Shown: positions 8,460 to 16,018, counted from the first letter of the stretch. The stretch: 34,334 nt of DNA from Dehalococcoidia bacterium (GCA_014874385.1 JACWAE010000002.1:1-34334), one strand, 5' to 3'. The notes: generated by a model from the letters alone, not told the origin. Numbers and translations: made by a program.

Positions 8460-9887
8460 ATGGTAGACGTAGCGATAATCATCGTCTACTTTCTCGGCAT
8501 GATAGCCATAGGTATCCGTGCCTACCGTAAGAAGGCAGCAGCGACCTGCAACGGTTACTTTGTTGCCGACAGACGTGGCTCGACTCTGTTCATAGTTGGC
8601 TCACTCTGCGCCACCATTATCGGGGCTTCAGTAACATTGGGAATGGCGGGCCTGGGATATGTCAGGGGACTTACCGGGGCCTGGTGGCTTCTGGCGGGAG
8701 GTGTTGGCCTCCTTATCCTGGGCTTATTTTTCGCCCGTACGGTGAGAAGGTTCGGACTCTATACCCTGCCCGAGCTAGTGGAAAAGCAATACAACAGCAA
8801 AATGACCGGGCTGGCAGCCTCTGTACTCATCGTGGTCTCCTGGCTGGCAGTTATAGCCGCGCAGATTATAGCGGCCGGCAAAATCCTATCCGTTTTGCTG
8901 CCCTCTGTTGGCTTTTCCCCTTTAATGATTATCGCAGCCTCTGTATTTATTCTCTACACCGCCCTCGGGGGACAGTATTCAGTTATACGCACTGACCTCA
9001 TCCAATTCGGTATATTACTCGTCGGTGTTATAGTATGCTTTGTCCTGGTCCTGAACCGTGTGGGAGGGATAGGCGGATTGCATGCCTCCCTTCCCGCGGA
9101 CTTCTTCTCTTTCCCCGCAAGTATAAAGTTCGGTTATTTAGACATCATATCGCTTCTAATCTTAGTGGGGGCGACTTATGTAGTCGGCCCGGATATGTAT
9201 TCCCGGCTATTCTGTGCCCGCGATGAGAGGGTGGCTAAATCTTCAGCGCTGTCGGCTGCGCTCATAACCATACCTGTGGCTTTCATCATCGTCCTCATAG
9301 GAATGGGAGCCAAGGTACTATTCCCTGGCATTACCTCGGAGCAAGCCTTCCCCACTATCATAAAAGATATTCTGCCCATCGGGGCAACCGGCCTGGTGAT
9401 TGCGGCACTGCTCGCTGCCGTGATGTCATCGGCGGATACCTGCCTGCTCACCACGAGTACCATCCTTTCTGCGGATATCTATAAACGCGCCTTCCCCAAT
9501 GTGAGTGAGCGGAAAACTCTTACAGTTACCAGGATTGCCGTGATTATTATCGGCGCGCTCGCTCTGCTAGTTGCCATAAGACTGGGCGGAATAATAAACT
9601 CCCTTCTGCTGGCCTACACCGTGTTCACCAGCGGCGTGGTGCTTCCGGTGGTAGCAGGATTCTATAAGGATAAGCTAAAGGTTAACTCGATAGGCGCGAT
9701 AACAGCTATTATTGCAGGCGGGGGCACAGCTCTGGCAATAAAACAACTGAATATCACACATCTGGACGTGTTTGGGCTCCGTATAGGGCATGCCGAATTG
9801 CTGGGATTTGTAGTTTGCGCTGTGCTCCTATTTGGTGTAAGCTGGATAACTAGGGTTTTTAGCCGTCAGCAGTCAGTAATCAGCTAG
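8460..9887 (+). CDS. Sodium:solute symporter family protein
   Basis: This is a member of the SSS (SLC5-like) family, which couple uptake of a small solute to sodium entry across the cytoplasmic membrane. The 475-residue protein is hydrophobic throughout, with about 13 predicted helices. It starts VDVAIIIVYFLGMIAIGIRA and contains GYFVADRRG, GLGYVRGLTGAWWLLAGG, the core segment YTLPELVEKQYN and the sodium-site-like LLAAVMSSADTCLLTTSTIL. The family profile supports transport but not the substrate; proline, acetate, pantothenate and sugars are all possible. ATG 8460 has GAGG seven bases upstream. It follows fabH by 77 bases in the same direction, so the two may be cotranscribed. Confidence 0.9.
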   Translation: MVDVAIIIVYFLGMIAIGIRAYRKKAAATCNGYFVADRRGSTLFIVGSLCATIIGASVTLGMAGLGYVRGLTGAWWLLAGGVGLLILGLFFARTVRRFGLYTLPELVEKQYNSKMTGLAASVLIVVSWLAVIAAQIIAAGKILSVLLPSVGFSPLMIIAASVFILYTALGGQYSVIRTDLIQFGILLVGVIVCFVLVLNRVGGIGGLHASLPADFFSFPASIKFGYLDIISLLILVGATYVVGPDMYSRLFCARDERVAKSSALSAALITIPVAFIIVLIGMGAKVLFPGITSEQAFPTIIKDILPIGATGLVIAALLAAVMSSADTCLLTTSTILSADIYKRAFPNVSERKTLTVTRIAVIIIGALALLVAIRLGGIINSLLLAYTVFTSGVVLPVVAGFYKDKLKVNSIGAITAIIAGGGTALAIKQLNITHLDVFGLRIGHAELLGFVVCAVLLFGVSWITRVFSRQQSVIS

Positions 9888-9890
9888 ATT

Positions 9891-9957
9891 CCGTTCGTGG
9901 TGAGCTTGTCGAACCATGAACGAGTCGTCCACCCTTCGACAGGCTCAGGGCGAACGG
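9891..9957. repeat. Family C two-hairpin repeat
   Basis: The first half, CCGTTCGTGGT...ACCATGAACG, folds around GAGCTTGTCGA. The second half, CCACCCT...AGGGCGAACGG, folds around the near reverse complement TCGACAGGCTC. It lies between the symporter stop and the MBL-fold gene, and closely matches the copies at 1368-1434 and 14644-14720. Confidence 0.85.
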
Positions 9958-9999
9958 TACAATAGCTGGATGACTGAACTCTAGTTAGCGAGGTTTGAT

Positions 10000-10650
10000 A
10001 TGGAGATAGTCTGGCTGGGACATTCCTGCTTCAGAATAAGGGGGAAAGAGGCTACTATCGTTACCGACCCTTTCGACAAGACCCTGGGCTATCCGGTGAG
10101 AAAACCCAACGCCAGCATCGTCACTGTGAGCCATAACCATCCCCAGCACAGCTTTGTGGACGGCGTTGCGGGAAGTCCCAGAGTGGTCAGCCGTCCCGGC
10201 GAATACGATATTGCCAATGTTTTTATCTATGGCATCGCTACCTTCCATGATAACGAGAAGGGGGCGATTCGGGGCAAGAATACTGTTTTCTTCATGGAGA
10301 TAGATGAAGTCAAGGTCTGCCATCTGGGAGACCTGGGGCACGTGCCTACCACAGAGCAGATCGAGCAGATGAGCGGCGTTGATATACTGATGGTCCCTGT
10401 GGGCGGAGTCTCTACCATCAATGCGGCGGCGGCGGCAGAGACCATAGGCCTGCTCGAGCCGAAACTTGTCATCCCCATGCATTACAAAACAGAAGTGGTG
10501 AAGATGGAGCTGGAGCCTGCGGAACATTTCATCAAGGTTATGGGGTTGAAGGAGGTGGTCTCCCAGCCCAAGCTCAACGTCACCAAATCGAGTCTGCCAC
10601 CTGAGACCAAAGTCCTGGTGCTGGACTACCGCCGGGAGAGCGTCCCGTAA
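10000..10650 (+). CDS. MBL-fold (UlaG-like) metal-dependent hydrolase
   Basis: This is a 216-residue metallo-beta-lactamase-fold protein of the short, UlaG-like type. It has MEIVWLGHSCFRI at the N-terminus, IVTDPF, the metal-loop segment TVSHNHPQHS (around residue 45), VCHLGDLGHVP and a C-terminal PKLVIPMHYKTE. The canonical metal motif is HxHxDH; here it reads HNHPQH, so the Asp that normally helps bind the second metal is Gln. Relatives are often annotated as L-ascorbate-6-phosphate lactonase-like, but nothing nearby supports a particular substrate. ATG 10000 has GAGG seven bases upstream. It stands between repeats, with no obvious operon partner. Confidence 0.85.
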   Translation: MEIVWLGHSCFRIRGKEATIVTDPFDKTLGYPVRKPNASIVTVSHNHPQHSFVDGVAGSPRVVSRPGEYDIANVFIYGIATFHDNEKGAIRGKNTVFFMEIDEVKVCHLGDLGHVPTTEQIEQMSGVDILMVPVGGVSTINAAAAAETIGLLEPKLVIPMHYKTEVVKMELEPAEHFIKVMGLKEVVSQPKLNVTKSSLPPETKVLVLDYRRESVP

Positions 10651-10693
10651 CCAGGAAAACCTGCCTAACCTCTTAACCGCAGAGTAACGCGTC

Positions 10694-10810
10694 CATTCCG
10701 TTGCAAAACGGAATCCAGTGGCCTGGGATAATCATTCCCCATTCCGTTGCAAAACGGAATCCAGTCGCTTGTGAGAACCGGTACCCATTCCGTTGTAAAA
10801 CGGAATCCAG
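10694..10810. repeat. Three tandem family B hairpin repeats (46-base period) ahead of the GIY-YIG gene
   Basis: Units occupy 10694-10718, 10740-10764 and 10786-10810. Each is 25 bases, begins CATTCCGTT, ends AACGGAATCCAG and folds into an eight-pair stem (ATTCCGTT/AACGGAAT) with a four-base loop. The two 21-base spacers match each other at about 14 of 21 positions, so this is a diverged 46-base tandem repeat and not a CRISPR array. The last unit ends four bases before the GIY-YIG ATG. Confidence 0.9.
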
Positions 10811-10814
10811 TCGC

Positions 10815-11105
10815 ATGAGTAGCTATTATGTTTACATTCTTGCCAGCAGGCGCAATGGGACTCTCTATGTGGGTGTTACCAGTAACCTTCTGCAACGTGT
10901 TTATGCGCACAGAAACGATTTCGTAGAAGGATTCACCAAGAAATATGGCGTCCATATGCTGGTGTACTTTGAGGAATGTGATGAACGTGAAGGCGCCCTT
11001 CGACGTGAGAAACAGATTAAGGAATGGAAAAGGCGCTGGAAATTAGAACTGATTGAGAAATTCAATCCAGAATGGCAGGACCTGTACGAAAAGATTTTGT
11101 CGTGA
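10815..11105 (+). CDS. Small stand-alone GIY-YIG nuclease-fold protein
   Basis: The 96-residue protein consists of one GIY-YIG domain. The GIY-like strand YYVYIL and YIG-like strand TLYVGVT (residues 4-24) are followed by NLLQRVYAHR with the conserved Arg, then YFEECDEREGALRREKQIKEW with the conserved Glu region, and a closing NPEWQDLY. This is the UPF0213/YhbQ-like single-domain class; members can cut DNA, but the biological role is generally unknown. The start is ATG 10815. The frame stays open upstream to 10701, but that part only translates the repeat units. The gene is tightly enclosed by family B hairpins: one ends four bases before the ATG and an inverted one starts at the base after the TGA. 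Confidence 0.88.
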   Translation: MSSYYVYILASRRNGTLYVGVTSNLLQRVYAHRNDFVEGFTKKYGVHMLVYFEECDEREGALRREKQIKEWKRRWKLELIEKFNPEWQDLYEKILS

Positions 11106-11170
11106 CTGGATTCCGACTTCCGTCGGAATGGTTCCACAACGTTTCCATTCCGTTGCAAAACGGAATCCAG
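11106..11170. repeat. Inverted and direct family B hairpins bordering the GIY-YIG gene on its 3' side
   Basis: Positions 11106-11130 hold a 25-base unit in reverse orientation, starting at the base after the stop codon. Its stem core is GAC/GTC instead of GTT/AAC, so both arms changed together. Positions 11146-11170 hold a direct unit identical to those upstream of the gene. Confidence 0.88.
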
Positions 11171-11199
11171 TGGCCTGAATAGCAATCATGTTTACAAAC
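11171..11199 (+). pseudogene. Remnant resembling the 5' end of the GIY-YIG gene
   Basis: The 29 bases after the last family B unit match the 29 bases after the unit at 10786-10810 at about 22 positions, including a shared ATGTTTACA stretch. The latter 29 bases contain the GIY-YIG start codon and first codons. The similarity stops after this, so it looks like a truncated second copy of hairpin plus gene start. Confidence 0.55.
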
Positions 11200-11203
11200 A
11201 GAG

Positions 11204-11230
11204 AAGCCGTCCGCCAGTGGCGGACGGCTT
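11204..11230. terminator. Strong hairpin, possible bidirectional terminator
   Basis: AAGCCGTCCGCC (11204-11215) and GGCGGACGGCTT (11219-11230) form a perfect 12-pair stem with a three-base loop, AGT. It lies between the plus-strand GIY-YIG locus and the convergent surface-protein operon. There is only a weak T-run after it. Confidence 0.6.
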
Positions 11231-11263
11231 CGTTTGAATCGTCTCTACGTGATAAGCGCTTTA

Positions 11264-11935
11264 TTAGGTTTTCGGCGCAGGGGGAGGGGGAGGGGGAATA
11301 GGAGCGACTTGTGGCTTCCTCATCATCACCATCACCCCTATGATTATAGCGATGACAGCAAGGACGATGGCAACAATACCGAGCACGCTGGAGGCGTTTT
11401 TACCAGCAGGTCCGGTAGCGCCAGCAGCGCCGGCGGCACCTGTGGTACCCGTCGCCCCGGCGGGAATGCCCAACGTCAGTATGCCGGTCGTCGAATCGTA
11501 ACTGACGGTGGGGGTCGCACCGGCAGCAAGGGCTGTAACAACTACCTGGGTTATCCCTCCAGTAGTACCTGTCGAGGAAGTACCCTTGGTCAGGTTTAAC
11601 GCCACGTTGCCGCCCATTTGCCAGGTCCCCGTCTGACTTACGGTAGCGTTGCCGATCTTGAAGGTCACAGTCAGTCCGGCGTAGCTATCGCCCTCAGGCT
11701 GAGCTATCACTATCCTGTATGTTGAAGCGCCCTCCGCAGATGGCGTAGTAGTGGTATACGTATCGTTCCCTATCATGGCCGTTATGACAGTGCCATCGGC
11801 CACATTGGCTCCATTCACCTGCACTGTGCCATGGAAGGCACAAGGCGGTTGTAGGCCGCCCTGAGCGAATGTTAGGGCCGGGAAGAGGACAAGCGCTACC
11901 ACTGCCAGCAGAGCCAACAGTCTTAGTTTGGTCAT
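11264..11935 (-). CDS. Exported, membrane-anchored protein with short collagen-like segment
   Basis: I do not recognise a named family. The 223-residue protein has a signal peptide (about 1-25, ending ALTFAQ) and an extracytoplasmic beta-rich domain of Thr/Ser/Gly-rich character containing VQVNGANVADGTVITAMIGN and GLTVTFKIGNATVSQTGTW. Next come a short Gly-x-x run (GIPAGATGTTGAAGAAGATG and beyond, about residues 154-178), one transmembrane helix (VLGIVAIVLAVIAIIIGVMV) and a Pro-rich cytoplasmic tail. The layout is that of a surface-displayed stalk. ATG 11935 has a strong AAGGAGGAA upstream. It is the second gene after the 648-residue surface protein, 74 bases downstream of it on the same strand, and a hairpin sits between them. 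Confidence 0.8.
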   Translation of the reverse strand: MTKLRLLALLAVVALVLFPALTFAQGGLQPPCAFHGTVQVNGANVADGTVITAMIGNDTYTTTTPSAEGASTYRIVIAQPEGDSYAGLTVTFKIGNATVSQTGTWQMGGNVALNLTKGTSSTGTTGGITQVVVTALAAGATPTVSYDSTTGILTLGIPAGATGTTGAAGAAGATGPAGKNASSVLGIVAIVLAVIAIIIGVMVMMRKPQVAPIPPPPPPAPKT

Positions 11936-11962
11936 ACTTTATTCCTCCTTATTTAGTAGCTT

Positions 11963-11992
11963 CCTTGAGGGGCTCTCGCGAACCCCTCAAGG
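11963..11992. promoter_or_regulatory. Intercistronic hairpin between the two surface-protein genes
   Basis: CCTTGAGGGG (11963-11972) and CCCCTCAAGG (11983-11992) form a ten-pair stem around a ten-base loop. There is no U-tract on the minus strand, so it is better read as a processing or mRNA-stability element than as a full terminator. It lies just before the Shine-Dalgarno sequence of the downstream gene. Confidence 0.5.
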
Positions 11993-12009
11993 TTATTCTC
12001 TTTATCCTC

Positions 12010-13956
12010 TTATCTCCAGCCAATGAGGTTCCAGCCCGAATTCAGAGCGTAGCTGTAACCGCCGTAAACCAGGGTACAGGCTGCATTGACGTTGATCCAG
12101 TAGCCCGCGCCAGAGGTGAGGCTTGCCAGGTCACTGCCGGCAACGTCAGCCGGGTCGTACAACTGCCACTGTCCGCCAGAGTAGCCCCAGACCCTGACAA
12201 GGTAACTGCTTATGCCAGAAATCTGACTCTGCACGCTTGCGCCACTCGACGAAATTACGAAGTATGCCCACGCAGTACTAATCCCGTCAAAGGCGGTGAC
12301 TGGCTGAGAACCCGGCGCTAAACCTGGAACAGTGAGGGTGTAAGTGAAGGTCCCCAGAGAGTCGGTCAGCGGCTGAGACATGAACGCGTAGTTCCCCATC
12401 TTGACCGTGATCGCGGTATAGGCGGCAAAGCCGGTGCCTGCTACCGATACCGTAGTCCCTGCCACCCCCGTCGCCGGTGTCAAGGTGATGTACGCACCGG
12501 GCACAATGAACGTCGCACTCGCGGCACTATTGCCCTTTCCGTCGAGTGTGCTAACCGTAGCGGCGCCAGCCGCGGCGTCCGCGGGCACCGTTATGGCCGC
12601 AGCGATGTTGCCGCTGCCATCAGGTACAGTGGTAAGGGTGGTAGTACTCGCTACACTTGAAGTATTGAGGTAGCTGAAAGTAATCGTAACAGTGGCACCA
12701 GAAACGGTACCGGGAAGCCATCCGGTACCAGTTACCGTTACCGACGAGTTTACGGCACCGGTGGTGGGACTCAAAGCTATGGTCGGCTTGGTCACAGTGA
12801 AAGTACCGTAGGCAATCAAGGAACCGCTATCGGTAGCCTTCACTATGTAAGTGCCTGCAGCAAGACTAGTGGGAACATACAGCGTGGTGGGGAATATGGT
12901 ACCCGCGCTGTCGATACTGATCGGACTGGTATTCCACGCAACGCTATTGAAAGTCAAATTGCCCACTGTAATCTTGCCACCATGGGTCATGTTCGTGCCT
13001 GTCACCATCACTTGCATCCCATTCGGTCCGCTGCTGGGGGTCAGGGTCAAAACACGTGCCCCCACGGTGAAGGTGGTAGAAGCGGTAGTCAGGGACTGGG
13101 TTCCCGTTACCGTCCATACACCTGCTGTTGCGCCAATGGGGATCGTATAAGGGGTATTAGGAATTTGCCCGCTGGCATTTGTAGCAACTGTAACAGAACT
13201 ACCGCCACCGAAAGTTATTGTAACATTACCAGAGGCCGCCCATCCAGCACCGGTCAGGGTTACGATAGCACCGGGCAGCCCGCTATTGGGAGTTAGAGCC
13301 AGTGTCGGAGTTACAGTGAAAGTATCAGTGAAAGCGGCATTATTGCCGGCACCGTCACTGGCTGTCACTGTCTTGGCTCCCGAAGTAAGAAGGGTAGGCA
13401 CCGTGCCGGTCGCGGCGAAGCTACCGTTGCTGTTAACAACCGTTCCGGAAACAAGAGGCTGCCCGCCGATGAGTACATTGGCGGTAACGCCCGCTCCACT
13501 GAATCCGGAGCCGGCCACCGTAACACTTGTCCCCACAGGTCCCTTCTTGGAACTTGGGGATACTATGACTACCTTCGACTGTACGGTGAAGTTAGGTGTC
13601 GTTGAAGAGGGGGCAACATTTACACCGTCGGTCACCGTAATAAGATGGAGACCGGCTGTGGCAGCCGGAATCAATACCGCAAACGTGGTAGTGTTCCCTG
13701 TGCTAGGCGTTGTCACCGTCGTAGGGGCCGTGGTCATTATCGCCCCGTCAAACTCGGCGACTAAAATCGTGCTAGTTGGAAAACCAGTTGCAGCGATCGT
13801 AACAGAAGCACCGACTGGTCCACTAGCAGTGGTATTTCCATTGAGAGTTATGGTTGGGGTTGAAGCCGCGCTTGCCGGCACTGCAACTATCGCCACAAGG
13901 CTACCTAGTATTGCCAGCACCGCCAGCAGCGTTATAATGTTTCTCTTTATCTTCAT
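12010..13956 (-). CDS. Large exported surface protein with six tandem IPT/TIG-like Ig repeats
   Basis: The 648-residue protein has a signal peptide (about 1-30, ending VPASAAS) followed by six Ig-like repeats of about 85-95 residues, near 33-128, 129-216, 217-299, 300-390, 391-488 and 489-572. Each opens like ITLTPATGVAGTTVSVAGTG and ends like an ATFIVP or GTFTVT strand, as in IPT/TIG-type cell-surface domains. The final 75 residues form a distinct Tyr/Trp/Gly-rich domain with GAGYWINVNAACTLVYGGYS, ending GWNLIGWR. I infer an S-layer-like or adhesive role, with the last domain for anchoring or assembly. ATG 13956 follows AAAGGAG. It is probably cotranscribed with the smaller surface protein downstream. 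Confidence 0.82.
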   Translation of the reverse strand: MKIKRNIITLLAVLAILGSLVAIVAVPASAASTPTITLNGNTTASGPVGASVTIAATGFPTSTILVAEFDGAIMTTAPTTVTTPSTGNTTTFAVLIPAATAGLHLITVTDGVNVAPSSTTPNFTVQSKVVIVSPSSKKGPVGTSVTVAGSGFSGAGVTANVLIGGQPLVSGTVVNSNGSFAATGTVPTLLTSGAKTVTASDGAGNNAAFTDTFTVTPTLALTPNSGLPGAIVTLTGAGWAASGNVTITFGGGSSVTVATNASGQIPNTPYTIPIGATAGVWTVTGTQSLTTASTTFTVGARVLTLTPSSGPNGMQVMVTGTNMTHGGKITVGNLTFNSVAWNTSPISIDSAGTIFPTTLYVPTSLAAGTYIVKATDSGSLIAYGTFTVTKPTIALSPTTGAVNSSVTVTGTGWLPGTVSGATVTITFSYLNTSSVASTTTLTTVPDGSGNIAAAITVPADAAAGAATVSTLDGKGNSAASATFIVPGAYITLTPATGVAGTTVSVAGTGFAAYTAITVKMGNYAFMSQPLTDSLGTFTYTLTVPGLAPGSQPVTAFDGISTAWAYFVISSSGASVQSQISGISSYLVRVWGYSGGQWQLYDPADVAGSDLASLTSGAGYWINVNAACTLVYGGYSYALNSGWNLIGWR

Positions 13957-14029
13957 CTAGTCTCTCCTTTCTTGGGCAGAATATTTACTTGCCCCCAATG
14001 ACCAACTCTTATTTCATTCATTTCAATCT

Positions 14030-14064
14030 TCACATATAACCCACCTCCTTGTTAAGCATGTCAA
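14030..14064 (-). promoter_or_regulatory. Leader signals of the surface-protein operon: TTGACA box and a strong ribosome site over a start-stop pair
   Basis: On the minus strand TTGACA (14064-14059) is a perfect -35 hexamer. Downstream lies a perfect AAGGAGGTGG (14050-14041), and seven bases later ATG followed directly by TGA (14035-14030), about 75 bases before the real gene start. Either the -10 is a poor GGTTAT or TTATAT within this region, or transcription starts further up and the ribosome site lies in the leader. The two readings cannot be separated here. Confidence 0.4.
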
Positions 14065-14643
14065 TTATGTATGCTTTTTTATGTTAGGTCACTCGGACTT
14101 CTAATAAAGACTCGCCCCCTGATGGGGGAGACTCCTGGGGTGGGGGTGTCCCCCACACTCACGCAAGCAATTTTTGTGCTTCCTTTTTTGCACATACTTA
14201 CCCATCGGTAGGCAAGTTGGTTCATTCTAAACACCTTTATTCCCGCTTGTCAAGCCCCTTTCATGACACTTTTGTGTAATTTTCAAGTGTTTTCCATAAC
14301 AGACCGGCCTTCCGGCCTGCATTGTTAACATGGACTATCGGACTACCAATAAAACCAACCTGATATAACCGTTAAGTCCATTTTATAACCTATATTGTAA
14401 CGGACTGTAAAGCTTTTACCACTTTTTGTCAAGCTTGTCAATACCTTTTACCGAAATTTCAAGAGATTCGCAGCAAATGCCCAAAACCCAGTCCTCGGCT
14501 AAATGAGTGGCCGCAAGTTTCCTGAAATATAAGACGCATTAACGCCCCTAAAAGTTCCACCATGCGGGAAAATCTACCGCAGAGAACGCAGAGTTCTTAG
14601 AATCTGCCATGAATATTACGATGTTCGCCACAAAGAGATATTC
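14065..14643. other. Gene-free region upstream of the surface-protein operon
   Basis: No convincing coding sequence is present. A family D fragment (about 14112-14160) contains GCCCCCTGATGGGGG and GGGGGTGTCCCCC. The remainder, to 14643, is relatively AT-rich and includes the small palindrome CCGGCCTTCCGGCC (about 14303-14316). I see no tRNA, riboswitch or other recognisable RNA. Confidence 0.6.
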
Positions 14644-14720
14644 CCGTTCGTGGTGAGCTTGTCGAACCACGAACGGGACAGATACAACCGTTCACCCTTC
14701 GACAGGCTCAGGGCGAACGG
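14644..14720. repeat. Family C two-hairpin repeat
   Basis: This copy has CCGTTCGTGGT...ACCACGAACGG, with perfectly complementary arms, then a ten-base linker and CCGTTCACCCT...AGGGCGAACGG. The inner bases of the two hairpins, GAGCTTGTCGA and TCGACAGGCTC, are near reverse complements of each other, so the whole element is an inverted pair of hairpins. Confidence 0.87.
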
Positions 14721-14844
14721 TAAGAGGTTTATTTTCATAGCGATGGATTACTATTTTTCATAAAGCGCAAACCAGGCAAACCTCCGCACCCTCCGCGGCC
14801 TCTGTGGTTCCCAAACTGCCTGCTTATCTTGTCCCCCTGACCGA

Positions 14845-14873
14845 TTGCGCCCTTTTTCGTGATATGCTATAAT
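14845..14873 (+). promoter_or_regulatory. Promoter upstream of folD-fhs
   Basis: TTGCGC (14845-14850), a 17-base spacer and a perfect TATAAT (14868-14873) preceded by TGC, an extended -10 element. Transcription would start near 14880, leaving a leader of about 250 bases before folD. Confidence 0.7.
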
Positions 14874-14895
14874 TTGCGACGGTCTGGAGGGCAAA

Positions 14896-15078
14896 TTGCA
14901 GGTGGCTTTCATCTATGATACCCTCAAGCCTGAGGTTATCATTGCATCCACAGTCAGGCATTCCCCGTCAACATTAGCGTTACTGGAATTAATCTCTCCA
15001 TCTTCTAAAACAGAACCCCGGCAAAGGTCAAATCGCTGTACTTCTGCCCTACAAGCATGTCCGGTTAAAAACCGGTAA
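14896..15078 (+). CDS. Possible 60-residue leader ORF, function unknown
   Basis: An ORF opens with TTG 14896, five bases after a GGAGG, inside the long folD leader and about 16 bases after the predicted transcription start. The product (QVAFIYDTLKPEVIIASTVR at the N-terminus, ending QACPVKNR) resembles nothing I know. It ends 49 bases before folD. It may be a decayed gene or chance; promoter and ribosome-site spacing are the only support. Confidence 0.3.
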   Translation: MQVAFIYDTLKPEVIIASTVRHSPSTLALLELISPSSKTEPRQRSNRCTSALQACPVKNR

Positions 15079-15127
15079 CGCATATATATTAAGGTAAATA
15101 CTGTAAATATAATTAAGGAGGCCCAAA

Positions 15128-16018
15128 ATGGCTGCGGAGATAATCTCAGGGACTGCAGTAGCAGAGCAGATCCGCGCTGAGCTTAAAGTGAAAGTACAAG
15201 GGCTCAAGACGAAGGGCATAAACCCCGGCGTGGTCTTTGTGCGAGTGGGCGAGGACCCTGCCTCGGTATCCTACGTTACAGGCAAGAGCAAGGCCGCCGA
15301 GGAGCTGGGCATATTGTCCGAGACCATAGTGCTCCCCGAGGATACCCCGGAGCAGAAGCTCCTTGACCTTGTCCTTAAGCTGAACAAGGACCCCAAGTTC
15401 AACGGAGTCCTGGTGCAGCTCCCCCTGCCCAAGCATATTGATGCGGATAAGGTCCTGAACGCCATCGAGCCTGAGAAAGATGTGGATGGTTTCCACCCGG
15501 TCAATGTAGGCAGGCTGTTAATCGGCGATCCGTATTTCATGCCCTGCACACCGCACGGCGTCCAGGAGCTGCTGGTTCGCAGCGGCAACAGCCCGGAAGG
15601 AAAGCATGTGGTCATCTGTGGACGCAGCAATATTGTAGGCAAGCCCGTAATGGCTATCCTGATACAGAAACAGAAGGGCGCTAACGCCACGGTGACCATG
15701 GTGCATACCGGCACGAAGGACATGTCCAAATACACCAGGCAGGCTGATATACTCATCGCCGCCATGGGCAAAGCCAAGGTAATAACGGCAGACATGGTCA
15801 AAGAGGGCGTAGTGGTGATAGATGTCGGGGTAAACAGGATTCCCGACGCCACCAAGAAGAGCGGGTTCAGGCTGGTGGGCGATACCGATTTCGAGGCCAT
15901 CAAAGAGAAGGCCAAGGCTATCACCCCGGTACCCGGCGGCGTGGGGCCAATGACCATCACCATGCTCATGGTGAATACGGTCAGGGCTGCCGAGCAGCAG
16001 TCCGCCAAGAAGAAATAG
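15128..16018 (+). CDS. folD: Bifunctional methylenetetrahydrofolate dehydrogenase / methenyltetrahydrofolate cyclohydrolase
   Basis: FolD interconverts 5,10-methylene-, 5,10-methenyl- and 10-formyl-tetrahydrofolate, usually with NADP. The 296-residue protein has the catalytic Tyr-x3-Lys in SYVTGKSKAAEELGI, GVLVQLPLPKHID, the signature PEKDVDGFHPVNVGRL, PCTPHGVQELL, the dinucleotide-binding VVICGRSNIVGKPV and the closing TPVPGGVGPMTITMLM. ATG 15128 has AAGGAGG seven bases upstream. It is followed 123 bases later by fhs, which makes the 10-formyl-tetrahydrofolate that FolD uses. Together they form the formate-to-methylene arm used by the Wood-Ljungdahl methyl branch or by ordinary one-carbon supply; the window does not show which. 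Confidence 0.97.
   Translation: MAAEIISGTAVAEQIRAELKVKVQGLKTKGINPGVVFVRVGEDPASVSYVTGKSKAAEELGILSETIVLPEDTPEQKLLDLVLKLNKDPKFNGVLVQLPLPKHIDADKVLNAIEPEKDVDGFHPVNVGRLLIGDPYFMPCTPHGVQELLVRSGNSPEGKHVVICGRSNIVGKPVMAILIQKQKGANATVTMVHTGTKDMSKYTRQADILIAAMGKAKVITADMVKEGVVVIDVGVNRIPDATKKSGFRLVGDTDFEAIKEKAKAITPVPGGVGPMTITMLMVNTVRAAEQQSAKKK

Noticed and set aside
10694..10810. Short CRISPR array: three 25-base repeats with two 21-base spacers
   Set aside because: The repeats are strong palindromes, the two spacers are diverged copies of each other (about 14 of 21 bases) and no cas genes are present. It is a 46-base tandem repeat.
13286..13960. 224-codon ORF antisense to the TIG-repeat protein
   Set aside because: It arises from the repetitive Thr/Val-rich coding on the minus strand, where a signal peptide and ribosome site support the real gene.
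14090..14240. Cyclic-di-GMP or other riboswitch ahead of the surface-protein operon
   Set aside because: The hairpins here are family D repeats and the conserved core of the GEMM motif is not present.
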